DNA of 64,000 nt from Flaviflagellibacter rhizophilus (GTDB lineage Bacteria; Pseudomonadota; Alphaproteobacteria; Rhizobiales; Methylopilaceae). Location of the stretch: contig NZ_JAXAFJ010000002.1 in NCBI RefSeq assembly GCF_033898525.1, positions 124,001 to 188,000 of the forward strand, read 5' to 3'. This document shows, one piece after another, positions 45,193-53,698 of the stretch (position 1 is its first letter; each line of letters starts with the position of its first letter). Below the pieces are notes generated by a model that worked only from the letters and a program-made list of their open reading frames with translations, had not been told where the DNA came from and made no database searches. A program made the translations under genes and the position numbers.

Positions 45193-46410
45193 ATGACGCA
45201 GGACTTTCACTCGATCCGCCGTTTGCCGCCTTACGTGTTCGAGCAGGTGAACCGGGTGAAGGCGCAGGCGCGCCAGAACGGCGCGGACATCATCGATCTC
45301 GGCATGGGCAATCCCGATTTGCCGACGCCGGAGCACATCACCGAAAAGCTGATCGAGAACGCGCGCCGCCCGCGCACCAATCGCTATTCGACATCGAAGG
45401 GCGTGCCCGGCCTTCGACGCGCTCAGGCCGCCTATTACGAGCGCCGCTTCGGCGTGAAGCTGAACCCCGACACCCAGGTCGTCGCCACACTCGGCTCCAA
45501 GGAAGGCTTCGCCAACATGGCGCAGGCCATCACGGCACCGGGCGACGTCGTGCTGGTGCCGAACCCCAGCTATCCGATCCACGCCTTCGGCTTCCTGATG
45601 GCCGGTGGCGTCATCCGCAACGTGCCGTCGACGCCCGACGACACCTATTTCGTGGCGCTTGAGCGCGCGATCCAGCACTCCATCCCGAAGCCGCTGGCGG
45701 TCGTGCTCTGCTACCCGTCTAACCCGACAGCGGAGGTCGCAAGCCTCGACTTCTACAAGGAGGTGATCGCCTTCGCGAAGAAGCACGAGATCTGGGTGCT
45801 CTCCGACATCGCCTATTCCGAAATCTATTTCGATGCGCCGCCGCCCTCCATCCTGCAGGTGCCGGGCGCGTTCGACGTGGCGGTGGAATTCACCTCCATG
45901 TCCAAAACCTATTCCATGCCGGGCTGGCGCGTGGGCTTTGCTGTCGGCAACGAGCGCCTCATCTCGGCGCTGTCGCGGGTGAAGAGCTACCTCGACTACG
46001 GCGCCTTCACGCCCATTCAGGTCGCGGCTTCCGCCGCGCTGAACGGACCGCAGGACTGCGTGGCGGAGATGCGCGAGGTCTACCGCAAGCGGCGCGACGT
46101 GCTGGTGGACACCTTCACCAAAGCCGGGTGGGCCATTCCCTCGCCGAGCGCCTCCATGTTCGCCTGGGCGCCCATCCCGGAGAAGTTCCGGGCCATGGGA
46201 AGCGTCGAGTTTTCCAAGCTGCTGGTGGAGAAGGCCGATGTGGCGGTCTCTCCCGGCGCCGGCTTCGGCGAGCATGGCGACGATTACGTGCGCATCGCGC
46301 TGGTGGAAAACGAGCATCGGATCCGCCAGGCCGCACGCAACATCCGCCGCTTCCTTGAAACGGCTGATCAAACCATGCACAACGTGGTCCCACTCGCCGC
46401 CGCTCGTTGA
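45193..46410 (+). CDS. alaC: PLP-dependent aminotransferase, AlaC-like
   Basis: Class I/II aminotransferase of 405 residues; relatives transaminate pyruvate with glutamate. The PLP Lys is in SMSKTYSMPGWRVGF, with the conserved SNPTAEVASL and DIAYSEIYF segments. GTG 45187, ATG 45190 and ATG 45193 are in frame; ATG 45193 has the best spacing from GGGAA. It precedes hom by 29 bp, so the pair form part of an amino-acid operon ending with glpX. Confidence 0.9.
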   Translation: MTQDFHSIRRLPPYVFEQVNRVKAQARQNGADIIDLGMGNPDLPTPEHITEKLIENARRPRTNRYSTSKGVPGLRRAQAAYYERRFGVKLNPDTQVVATLGSKEGFANMAQAITAPGDVVLVPNPSYPIHAFGFLMAGGVIRNVPSTPDDTYFVALERAIQHSIPKPLAVVLCYPSNPTAEVASLDFYKEVIAFAKKHEIWVLSDIAYSEIYFDAPPPSILQVPGAFDVAVEFTSMSKTYSMPGWRVGFAVGNERLISALSRVKSYLDYGAFTPIQVAASAALNGPQDCVAEMREVYRKRRDVLVDTFTKAGWAIPSPSASMFAWAPIPEKFRAMGSVEFSKLLVEKADVAVSPGAGFGEHGDDYVRIALVENEHRIRQAARNIRRFLETADQTMHNVVPLAAAR

Positions 46411-46439
46411 TCCACGAAGGCATCTGTCCGGGACTGCTC

Positions 46440-47756
46440 ATGAAATCCCCCTTGAGGATCGGTGTCGCCGGTCTCGGCACGGTCGGTTCGGCCGTGATCC
46501 GCATTGTCGGCGAACGCGCAGCCGCTCTTGAAGCAAGCGTAGGCCGGCCGATCATCGTCACCGCCGTCACGGCGCGCGACCGCAGCCGCGATCGCGGCGT
46601 GGATCTGTCCGGCGTGCGGTGGCATGAAAATGCCCTTTCGCTCGCAGCAGATCCCGAGGTCGACCTCTTCGTCGAACTGATCGGCGGTGCCGATGGCGCG
46701 GCACGCCTTGCGGTGGAAGCGGCTCTTGCAGCCGGAAAGCCGGTTGTCACGGCCAACAAGGCCCTCATCGCCGCCCGTGGCCAGGACCTTGCCCTGAAGG
46801 CCGAGGCCGCCGGAGTGGCGCTCGCCTTCGAGGCGGCCGTTGCCGGTGGCATTCCCATCATCCGCACCCTGCGGGAGGCGCTGCCGGCCAGCCGTGTCAC
46901 CCGCATCTCCGGCATCCTCAACGGAACCTGCAACTACATCCTGTCCCGGATGGAGGAGGAGGGGCTGTCCTTCGCCGACTGCCTGGCCGATGCAAAACGC
47001 CTCGGCTATGCGGAAGCGGACCCCACCTTCGACATCGGCGGCTTCGACACCGCGCATAAGCTCGCGATCCTCGCCAGCCTTGCCTTCGGCACGCGGGTGG
47101 ATGCCGACTCGATCTATATCGAGGGCATCGCCAACATCGAATCGCTCGACCTCGCGACGGCCGACGAACTGGGCTACCGCATAAAGCTGCTGGGCGTGGC
47201 GACACGCACCGATGCCGGCATAGAGCAGCGCGTGCATCCCACCATGGTGCCGAAGCGCAGCGCGCTGGCCGAGGTCATGGGCGTTACCAATGCCGTCGCG
47301 ATCGATGGATCGGCTGTTGGGGAGTTGACCCTTGTTGGTCCCGGCGCGGGCGGCGACGCAACGGCGTCGGCGGTGATCGCCGACATCATGGACGTCGCGC
47401 GCGGCGCGGTCCGCGCGCCGTTCGGCATATCTGCGGCCGATCTCGAGGAGCCGGTGCGTGCGCCCATCCGCACACACACGGGCGGCTATTACATCAGGCT
47501 TTCCGTCGTGGACCGTCCCGGCACCGCTGCGGCGATCGCAACGCGCATGGCGGAGCAGGATATCTCGCTGGAGAGCATCCTGCAGCGCCGTCCCAAGGGC
47601 CGGAAGGCGCTGGAAACTGCAGAGGATTCGGCAGTACCGCTCGTGCTCATCACGCATGCCACGACGGAAGCCGCCGTGCGGCGTGCGCTCGACGCCGTGA
47701 TGGCCGACGGCCATCTGGGTTGCGCGCCTCAGGTCATCCGCATCGAAAAGGAATAA
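46440..47756 (+). CDS. hom: Homoserine dehydrogenase
   Basis: NAD(P)-dependent reduction of aspartate semialdehyde for threonine, methionine and isoleucine. The 438-residue protein has GVAGLGTVGSAV, the catalytic-domain SGILNGTCNYILS and the DPTFDIGGFDTAHKL region, and a C-terminal ACT domain (YYIRLSVVDRPGTAAAIATRM) for feedback control. The ATG at 46440 was chosen over an upstream TTG at 46407 that overlaps alaC. Confidence 0.96.
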   Translation: MKSPLRIGVAGLGTVGSAVIRIVGERAAALEASVGRPIIVTAVTARDRSRDRGVDLSGVRWHENALSLAADPEVDLFVELIGGADGAARLAVEAALAAGKPVVTANKALIAARGQDLALKAEAAGVALAFEAAVAGGIPIIRTLREALPASRVTRISGILNGTCNYILSRMEEEGLSFADCLADAKRLGYAEADPTFDIGGFDTAHKLAILASLAFGTRVDADSIYIEGIANIESLDLATADELGYRIKLLGVATRTDAGIEQRVHPTMVPKRSALAEVMGVTNAVAIDGSAVGELTLVGPGAGGDATASAVIADIMDVARGAVRAPFGISAADLEEPVRAPIRTHTGGYYIRLSVVDRPGTAAAIATRMAEQDISLESILQRRPKGRKALETAEDSAVPLVLITHATTEAAVRRALDAVMADGHLGCAPQVIRIEKE

Positions 47757-47779
47757 GGGCCAAGGCCCGGGGGGAGAGC

Positions 47780-48775
47780 ATGGAAAAGATCACGGTTGAA
47801 TCCGGCAGGATCATCGAACGCATCCTGACCCTCGAACTGGTGCGGGTCACCGAACGCGCCGCGGTTGCTTCCGCGCGCCTGCGCGGACGCGGGCAGGAAA
47901 AGGCCGCCGACCAGGCCGCTGTGGATGCCATGCGGCGCGAGCTGAACAATCTCGACATCGACGGGACCATCGTCATCGGCGAAGGCGAGCGCGATGAAGC
48001 GCCGATGCTCTTCATCGGCGAGAAGGTCGGCAACGGCACCGGTCCACAGGTGGATATCGCCGTGGATCCGCTGGAAGGCACCACCCTGTGCGCCCAGGAC
48101 ATGGCGGGCTCGATCTGCGTGATGGCGATGGCCGAGGGCGGCACGCTGCTGCACGCGCCGGACGCCTATATGGAGAAGATCGCGGTCGGCCCCGGCTACT
48201 CCGCCGACGTGATCAACCTCGATGCGTCGCCGGCCGATAACATCAACGCGGTGGCCCGCGCCAAAGGCGTGAAGCCGTCCGAGATCGGCGTGCTGATGCT
48301 CGACCGGCCGCGCCACAGGGCCATGCTCGAGGCCGTGCGCGCCACCGGCGCCAGCGTGCGCCTCATCACCGACGGCGACATCGCCGGCATCATCTACACG
48401 ACCCAGCCCGAGAAAACCGGCATCGACATCTATATGGGCATCGGCGCCGCGCCTGAGGGCGTTCTGGCAGCCTCTGCCCTGCGTTGCGTCGGCGGGCACA
48501 TGCAGACCCGCCTCGTGCTCGACACCGAGGAGAAGATCGCGCGCGCCGCGAGCATGGGCATCTCCGATCCGAGGCGCATCTATCTGGGTTCGGACCTTGC
48601 ACGCGGTGACGTCATCGTGGCTGCGACCGGGGTGACGGATGGACCGCTCGTTTCCGGCGTCAGCTTCGGCAAGACGCACATCGAAACCGAAACGGTGGTG
48701 TACCGGTCCGCGACCGGCACGGTTCGCCGTATCCGTGCAGAGCACCGTGAGATGGGCAAGTTCCACTTCGGCTGA
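47780..48775 (+). CDS. glpX: Class II fructose-1,6-bisphosphatase
   Basis: Gluconeogenic phosphatase of 331 residues. Motifs: DGTIVIGEGERDEAPML, the metal-site VDPLEGTTLCA and the GAAPEGVLAASALRC segment, all GlpX-specific. hom-glpX is a conserved pair in Hyphomicrobiales; the usual next gene, recJ, is not here. ATG at 47780 lies behind GGGGAG. Confidence 0.97.
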   Translation: MEKITVESGRIIERILTLELVRVTERAAVASARLRGRGQEKAADQAAVDAMRRELNNLDIDGTIVIGEGERDEAPMLFIGEKVGNGTGPQVDIAVDPLEGTTLCAQDMAGSICVMAMAEGGTLLHAPDAYMEKIAVGPGYSADVINLDASPADNINAVARAKGVKPSEIGVLMLDRPRHRAMLEAVRATGASVRLITDGDIAGIIYTTQPEKTGIDIYMGIGAAPEGVLAASALRCVGGHMQTRLVLDTEEKIARAASMGISDPRRIYLGSDLARGDVIVAATGVTDGPLVSGVSFGKTHIETETVVYRSATGTVRRIRAEHREMGKFHFG

Positions 48776-48795
48776 GGTGATGGCACAACCAAGCG

Positions 48796-48857
48796 GTATC
48801 GCGCCTTCTTCCAAGAAGGTTGCGATACTCCGCAGGCTTGCGATAGTTCACCTGCGG
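48796..48857 (+). promoter_or_regulatory. Two consecutive hairpins in the KaiC-like gene leader
   Basis: First hairpin 48796-48828: GTATCGC and CCTTCTT pair with AAGAAGG and GCGATAC around a CC tip, one internal mismatch. Second hairpin: CCGCAGG at 48830-48836 pairs with CCTGCGG at 48851-48857. No T-run follows either, so regulatory or stability roles are more likely than termination. Confidence 0.5.
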
Positions 48858-48898
48858 TGGCGGCAGACTGCCGGGCAGGTCAGTAGAGCGGCGGGGCA

Positions 48899-50353
48899 AT
48901 GACGTTAGAGGCGCAGGACAACGAACTGGCACGCCTGTCCAGCGGCGTTCCGGGACTGGATAAAATCCTGCAAGGCGGCTTCCTCGAGGGCGGGATCTAC
49001 ATCATCCAGGGCGATCCCGGCTCCGGGAAGACCATCTTCGCCAATCAGGTCTGCTTCAGCCATCTCGCCGCAGGCGGACGCGCTGTGTATGCGACGCTGC
49101 TGTCCGAGAGCCATTCGCGGCTCTTGCAACAGCTACGCACCATGGCATTTTTCGACGAGACCGCGCTGCCCGACCGGATGGTCTATCTCAGCGCGCTCAA
49201 CGCACTCGAGGACAAGGGCCTTAGCGGGTTGCTCGATCTGCTGAGGCGCGAGATCATTGCCCGCAGTGCCACGATGCTTATCGTGGACGGGTTCCTCGCC
49301 GTAGAGGCGTCGTCATCCAGCGAGCGCGAGTTCAAGAAATTCGTGCATGAACTGCAAAGCCACGCCATCTCAGCGGGCTGCACGGTGTTCCTGCTCACGA
49401 ACGGCGCGAACCGCCCCGCACGTCCCGAGCGGACCATGGTGGACGGCATCCTCACTTTGAGTCGCCGCGACTACGAGGCGCGCAGCGAGCGCGAACTCGA
49501 AGTGATGAAGTTGCGTGCCTCCGGCTATCTCGGGGGACGGCACGCCTATGATATCGGGAGCAGGGGACTGACGGTCTATCCCCGGCTTGAGGCGCATTTC
49601 TCCCGTCCGTCGCGGAACGAGGAATTCAGCGCCGAGCGGCTCTCCACCGGCGTGCCCTCGCTCGACACGCTAATGGGCGGCGGAATACCGGGCAGTTCCA
49701 CCACGGTTGTCTTCGGCGCACCCGGTACGGGCAAAACGACCCTCGGCCTTCATTGGGCCGCCAGCGGTCCGGCAGATGAGCCGACCCTGTTCTTCGGCTT
49801 TTTCGAATCGCCGCCGCGTCTCCTGCACAAGGCCGATACGCTTGGTCTGCCCCTGCGGGAGCGGGTGGAGAAGGGCCTCACGGAGATTCTCTGGCAACCT
49901 GCAACCGAACAGAACTTCGACGAGCTTGGCGTCAGGCTTCTGGACGCGGTCGATCGGCTCGGTGCCCGGCGCGTCGTGGTCGACGGGCTCGGCGGTTTCA
50001 CGGGTTCAACGCCGTCGTCCAGCCGCATCTCCCCGTATTTCGCCGCTTTGTCCAACGAGTTGCGCGTTCGCGGACTGGCCACGCTCTACACTGCGGAGAG
50101 CCGGCAGGTGACCTCCGCACCGGTGGAGATGCCGATCGACAATATTTCCAGCCTGGTCGAGAACCTTCTGTTCTTTCGTTTCGTTGAGCTTCACTCGGAA
50201 CTTCGAAGGCTCGTATCTGTGATCAAGATGCGCGACGGCGACTTCGATGCGACCTTGCGCGAGTTCAAGATTTCGGCCGAAGGGCTGCAGGTTATGTCCA
50301 GCAGATTCAGCGCCGAAGGCCTCATGACGGGAATCGCGCACGAGCCGCGTTAG
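48899..50353 (+). CDS. Double-domain KaiC-like ATPase
   Basis: A 484-residue cytosolic protein with two RecA-like KaiC domains. Domain 1: Walker A GDPGSGKT (38-45), Walker B MLIVDG, ERTMVDGILTLSRR. Domain 2: Walker A GAPGTGKT (273-280), Walker B VVVDGLGG, FFESPPRLL, and the KaiC C-terminal pattern FFRFVELHSELRRLVSVIKMR. Alignment by eye to cyanobacterial KaiC places Ser417-Ser418 (DNISSLVEN) at the S431/T432 autophosphorylation sites. No kaiA or kaiB is nearby. A response regulator follows by 58 bp, suggesting a signalling pair. Confidence 0.85.
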   Translation: MTLEAQDNELARLSSGVPGLDKILQGGFLEGGIYIIQGDPGSGKTIFANQVCFSHLAAGGRAVYATLLSESHSRLLQQLRTMAFFDETALPDRMVYLSALNALEDKGLSGLLDLLRREIIARSATMLIVDGFLAVEASSSSEREFKKFVHELQSHAISAGCTVFLLTNGANRPARPERTMVDGILTLSRRDYEARSERELEVMKLRASGYLGGRHAYDIGSRGLTVYPRLEAHFSRPSRNEEFSAERLSTGVPSLDTLMGGGIPGSSTTVVFGAPGTGKTTLGLHWAASGPADEPTLFFGFFESPPRLLHKADTLGLPLRERVEKGLTEILWQPATEQNFDELGVRLLDAVDRLGARRVVVDGLGGFTGSTPSSSRISPYFAALSNELRVRGLATLYTAESRQVTSAPVEMPIDNISSLVENLLFFRFVELHSELRRLVSVIKMRDGDFDATLREFKISAEGLQVMSSRFSAEGLMTGIAHEPR

Positions 50354-50354
50354 C

Positions 50355-50377
50355 ATGCGTCCTCGCGGCGGACGCAT
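50355..50377 (+). terminator. Hairpin between the KaiC-like and REC genes
   Basis: A perfect 8-bp stem (ATGCGTCC with GGACGCAT) begins 2 bp after the KaiC-like stop. A second stem GGCAGC/GCTGCC lies at 50390-50408. Neither has a T-run, so read-through into the REC gene is expected. Confidence 0.4.
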
Positions 50378-50411
50378 CGGTTAGGTCAGGGCAGCATTTC
50401 ACGCTGCCTCA

Positions 50412-50804
50412 ATGGGAGTTTGCCCAGACGTGCGGACAATCCTTGTCGTCGATGACGAATTCGGGGTTGCCGATGTGCTCGCGGCAGCGCTGGAAGACGA
50501 GGGCTACCGGGTCAACACGGCAGCCAACGGTCGCGAGGCTCTCACCCGCCTGGGGGAAGAGGTGCCGGATCTCGTCATCTCCGATTTCATGATGCCGGTG
50601 ATGGACGGACCAGCCATGGCACATGCCATTCGGGAGGCAGGGCACGCGGATCTGCCGATCATCATGATGAGCGCCATGCCGGAAGCCGCCGTTCGGCAGC
50701 GTTTCGACGGCTATTTCGGCTTCTTGCGGAAGCCTTTTCGCATCCACGTCGCCGCCGATCTGGTGGCGCGTGCACTGGGCGAGCAGCCCAATCCCTTCAC
50801 CTGA
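50412..50804 (+). CDS. Single-domain response regulator (REC only)
   Basis: A 130-residue receiver domain without output domain. Phospho-acceptor Asp58 (LVISDFMMP), acidic pair Asp14/Asp15 (LVVDDE), Ser87 and Lys107 (FLRKPF) are all present, so it should be phosphorylatable. A GTG at 50430 behind GGGAG is an alternative start giving VRTILVVDDE. Its position after the KaiC-like gene suggests joint function; no histidine kinase is adjacent. The 3' end overlaps the convergent flavoprotein gene by 8 bp. Confidence 0.9.
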   Translation: MGVCPDVRTILVVDDEFGVADVLAAALEDEGYRVNTAANGREALTRLGEEVPDLVISDFMMPVMDGPAMAHAIREAGHADLPIIMMSAMPEAAVRQRFDGYFGFLRKPFRIHVAADLVARALGEQPNPFT

Positions 50805-51693
50805 GGTTTTCGCGGGCCAACTGGGAATTGATCTCCAGCGCCGCCAGCGCGCCCTCTGCGGCAGCCACCACCGCGAACTGGGCGCGCTGAGATGCGTCCC
50901 CCGCCACGAAAAGACCGGGCACATTGGTCTTCTCGTTGCCTTCGGTGCGCACGACACCCTTCTCCGTCAGTTCGCAGCCGAGCTTGGTGGCGAGGCCGCA
51001 ATTGAGCTTTGCGCCGGTGATGAAGAACAACGCGTCCCGTTCTAGGAAAGAGCCATCCTCGAAGCGGATGCCGGACAGCGCATCGTCACGGCTCTCCAAG
51101 CGCGAAACCTTCTCTTCGCGTATGACGATGCCGTTGCGATTCAGCAGATCGCGCTGCTCTTCCGAGAACCCGCAAACTCCGTCTCCCAGCAGCACGATGT
51201 CGTCCGACCAGGTCTTGAGCTGCAGCGCGAAGTTGAGGCCGTGATCTTCGGGGCCGTAGACCGCGAAACGCCTGTCCCGCTCCTCCCAACCGTCACAATA
51301 GGGGCAGTTGTACACGCCGTGGCCATAGAGCTCATGGAAGCCCGGGATGTCGGGCAGGTTGTCCACGACGCCGGTGGCCAGCAGCACCTTTCGCGCGCGT
51401 TCCCGTTTGCCGTCGCCCAGCACGGCTTCGAAGCCGTCCGGCTTGAAGTTGATGTCGTCTACGCCGACGTCGCGGATCTCCACCGACGGGTATTTGGCAA
51501 GTTCGGCGCGGCCGAGATCCCGGATTTCGAAGGGCAGGGCGCCGTCGCGGGTGATGAAGCCGTTGACGCCGCGCGAGACAGAGTTGCGCGGCTTGCCCGC
51601 ATCGCAGAGCAACACCGTGCGGCGGCAGCGACCCAAGACAAGAGCAGCGTTCAGGCCGGCCGGCCCGCCGCCGACGATGATTGCATCAAACAT
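50797..51693 (-). CDS. Thioredoxin-reductase-like FAD/NAD(P) oxidoreductase
   Basis: A 298-residue flavoprotein with the FAD motif IIVGGGPAGLNAALVL at the N-terminus, a central redox motif Cys130-Pro-Tyr-Cys133 (YNCPYCDGWE) and the C-terminal FAD motif PGLFVAGDAS. The fold is that of TrxB, but CPYC replaces the CATC usual for thioredoxin reductase, so the partner may be another disulfide protein or a small molecule. The ATG at 51693 matches family starts. Confidence 0.88.
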   Translation of the reverse strand: MFDAIIVGGGPAGLNAALVLGRCRRTVLLCDAGKPRNSVSRGVNGFITRDGALPFEIRDLGRAELAKYPSVEIRDVGVDDINFKPDGFEAVLGDGKRERARKVLLATGVVDNLPDIPGFHELYGHGVYNCPYCDGWEERDRRFAVYGPEDHGLNFALQLKTWSDDIVLLGDGVCGFSEEQRDLLNRNGIVIREEKVSRLESRDDALSGIRFEDGSFLERDALFFITGAKLNCGLATKLGCELTEKGVVRTEGNEKTNVPGLFVAGDASQRAQFAVVAAAEGALAALEINSQLARENLR

Positions 51694-51726
51694 GCCCACA
51701 AACGGCGCCACACGCCGAACGTTCCA

Positions 51727-53550
51727 TTACGCTGGATCGCTGGCCATCTCATCGCGAAGGGCTTCCAGCTCCAGCCATTCGTCCTCGGCTTTCGATAGGT
51801 CGGCTTCCGCCTTGGCCAAGGCGTCTCCAGCCTTCGCGAAGCCCACCGGATCGCGGGTGTACAAAGCCGGGTCGGCCAACACCCCGCGCAGCCGCGCGAT
51901 CTCCGCTTCCATCGCCGCGATCCGCGCCGGCGCCGTGTCGAGCAGGTGCTGCTGCTTGAACGACATCTTCTTTCGGCTGACCTGACGAGGCGGCTGCGCC
52001 GGAGCCGAGGCACGCATGGCCGGTTCGGCTGCGGCGTCCTTGCGCACCTTGGCTTCGACGCCCTTGCCGCGCTGGGCGAGCATGTCGGCATAACCGCCGG
52101 CATATTCGACCCAGAGGCCGTCTCCCTCCGCCACGACGACGGATGTCACCGTGCGATCGAGGAAGTCACGGTCATGGCTCACGAGGATGACGGTTCCCGG
52201 ATAGTCCGAGACCATCTCCTGCAATAGATCCAGCGTTTCCAGGTCGAGGTCGTTGGTCGGCTCGTCGAGCACCAGCAGGTTGGAGGGCTGCGCCAGCGCC
52301 CGGGCAAGCTGTAGCCGCCCGCGCTCGCCGCCGGAGAGGCGCGAAATCGGTGAACCGGCCTGTTCCGGCTGGAACAGGAAGTCCTTCATGTAGCTGATGA
52401 CGTGCTTGGTCTGCCCGCCCACGAACACGGTGTCGCCGCTTCCGCCCGTCAGTGCTTCGCGCAAGGTCCAGGACGGGTCGAGGCTGGCACGCTTCTGGTC
52501 CATGCCCGCCAGTTCGATGCTGGCGCCAAGGCGGACGCTGCCTTTGTCCGGCGCTACGACGCCTGTCAGCAGGTTGATCATCGTCGTCTTGCCGGCACCG
52601 TTCGGGCCGATCAGGCCAAGGCGGTCGCCTCGCGCCACGCGGATCGAGAAGTCCCGCACCACCGTCTGGTCTCCCCAGCTCTTGGTGATGTTCTTGGCCT
52701 CCGCCACCAGCTTGCCGGACGTGCCGCCTTCGGTGACGACCATCTTCACGTCGCCGACCGACTTGCGATGATCGCGGTAATCCGTGCGCAGCGACCCGAG
52801 TTGCTCCAACCGCCGAACGTTGCGCTTGCGCCGTGCAGTCACGCCGTAGCGCAGCCAATGCTCCTCGTCGGCGATCTTGCGGTCCAGCTTGTGGCGGTCG
52901 CGCTCTTCCTGCTCCAGCACCTCGTCGCGCCAGGCTTCGAAATGGGAGAAGCCCCGGTCGAGGCGCCTGGTCTTGCCGCGATCAATCCACACCGTCGCGC
53001 GTGACAGGTTTTCGAGGAACCGCCGGTCATGGCTGATCAGCACGATGGCGGAGCGCAGGCTCTTCAGTTCGCTCTCAAGCCATTCGATTGCCGGCAGATC
53101 GAGATGGTTCGTGGGCTCGTCGATCAGCAGGATGTCCGGTTCCGGGGCCATGACCCGTGCCAGCGCGGCACGTCGGGCTTCGCCGCCGGAAAGGCGGGCG
53201 GGATCCTCGTCGCCGGTGAGACCCAGGTCTTCCAGCAGCATGCGCGCGCGATACTCGTCGTCGCCCGGGTTCAACCCGGCCTCGACATAGGCAAGCGTCG
53301 TCGAGAAGCCCGTGAAGTCCGGCTCCTGCGGCAGGTATCGAAGCGTCGTGCCCGGCTGGAGGAACCGCGTTCCGTCGCTTGGTTCGATCAGTCCGGCCGC
53401 GATCTTCAGCAGGGTCGATTTGCCGGAACCGTTGCGGCCGACAAGGCACAGGCGCTCCCCGGCCGAAACGGAAAGGTCCGCCTGCTCGAGAAGGGGCGTA
53501 CCCCCGAAGGTCAGGGCTATATTCTGGAGGTGGAGAAGGGGAGGGGCCAT
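51727..53550 (-). CDS. uup: ABC-F family ATPase Uup
   Basis: Soluble tandem ABC ATPase, 607 residues, of the Uup branch that acts on ribosomes or branched DNA. Walker A motifs GRNGSGKST (about 38-46) and GPNGAGKTT; signatures LSGGEARRAAL and LSGGERGRLQL; DEPTNHLD and DEPTNDLD. The extended C-terminal region (QVSRKKMSFKQQHLLDTAPAR and a Glu/Ala-rich coiled coil) is the DNA-binding domain typical of Uup. Divergent from the outer-membrane barrel gene. Confidence 0.93.
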   Translation of the reverse strand: MAPPLLHLQNIALTFGGTPLLEQADLSVSAGERLCLVGRNGSGKSTLLKIAAGLIEPSDGTRFLQPGTTLRYLPQEPDFTGFSTTLAYVEAGLNPGDDEYRARMLLEDLGLTGDEDPARLSGGEARRAALARVMAPEPDILLIDEPTNHLDLPAIEWLESELKSLRSAIVLISHDRRFLENLSRATVWIDRGKTRRLDRGFSHFEAWRDEVLEQEERDRHKLDRKIADEEHWLRYGVTARRKRNVRRLEQLGSLRTDYRDHRKSVGDVKMVVTEGGTSGKLVAEAKNITKSWGDQTVVRDFSIRVARGDRLGLIGPNGAGKTTMINLLTGVVAPDKGSVRLGASIELAGMDQKRASLDPSWTLREALTGGSGDTVFVGGQTKHVISYMKDFLFQPEQAGSPISRLSGGERGRLQLARALAQPSNLLVLDEPTNDLDLETLDLLQEMVSDYPGTVILVSHDRDFLDRTVTSVVVAEGDGLWVEYAGGYADMLAQRGKGVEAKVRKDAAAEPAMRASAPAQPPRQVSRKKMSFKQQHLLDTAPARIAAMEAEIARLRGVLADPALYTRDPVGFAKAGDALAKAEADLSKAEDEWLELEALRDEMASDPA

Positions 53551-53698
53551 CGGCAGGACTTAGAGGTGACGGCCGCCCGGGGCAAGCAGAAGACGGCCCC
53601 TGTGAGGTCACCGCAACCAGGGGACGAGTGTTGCACCCAAGGTACATCCACGACGGGAACACAATGCTAGGTTGCGAACACTGGTTTGGAGATTTCCG

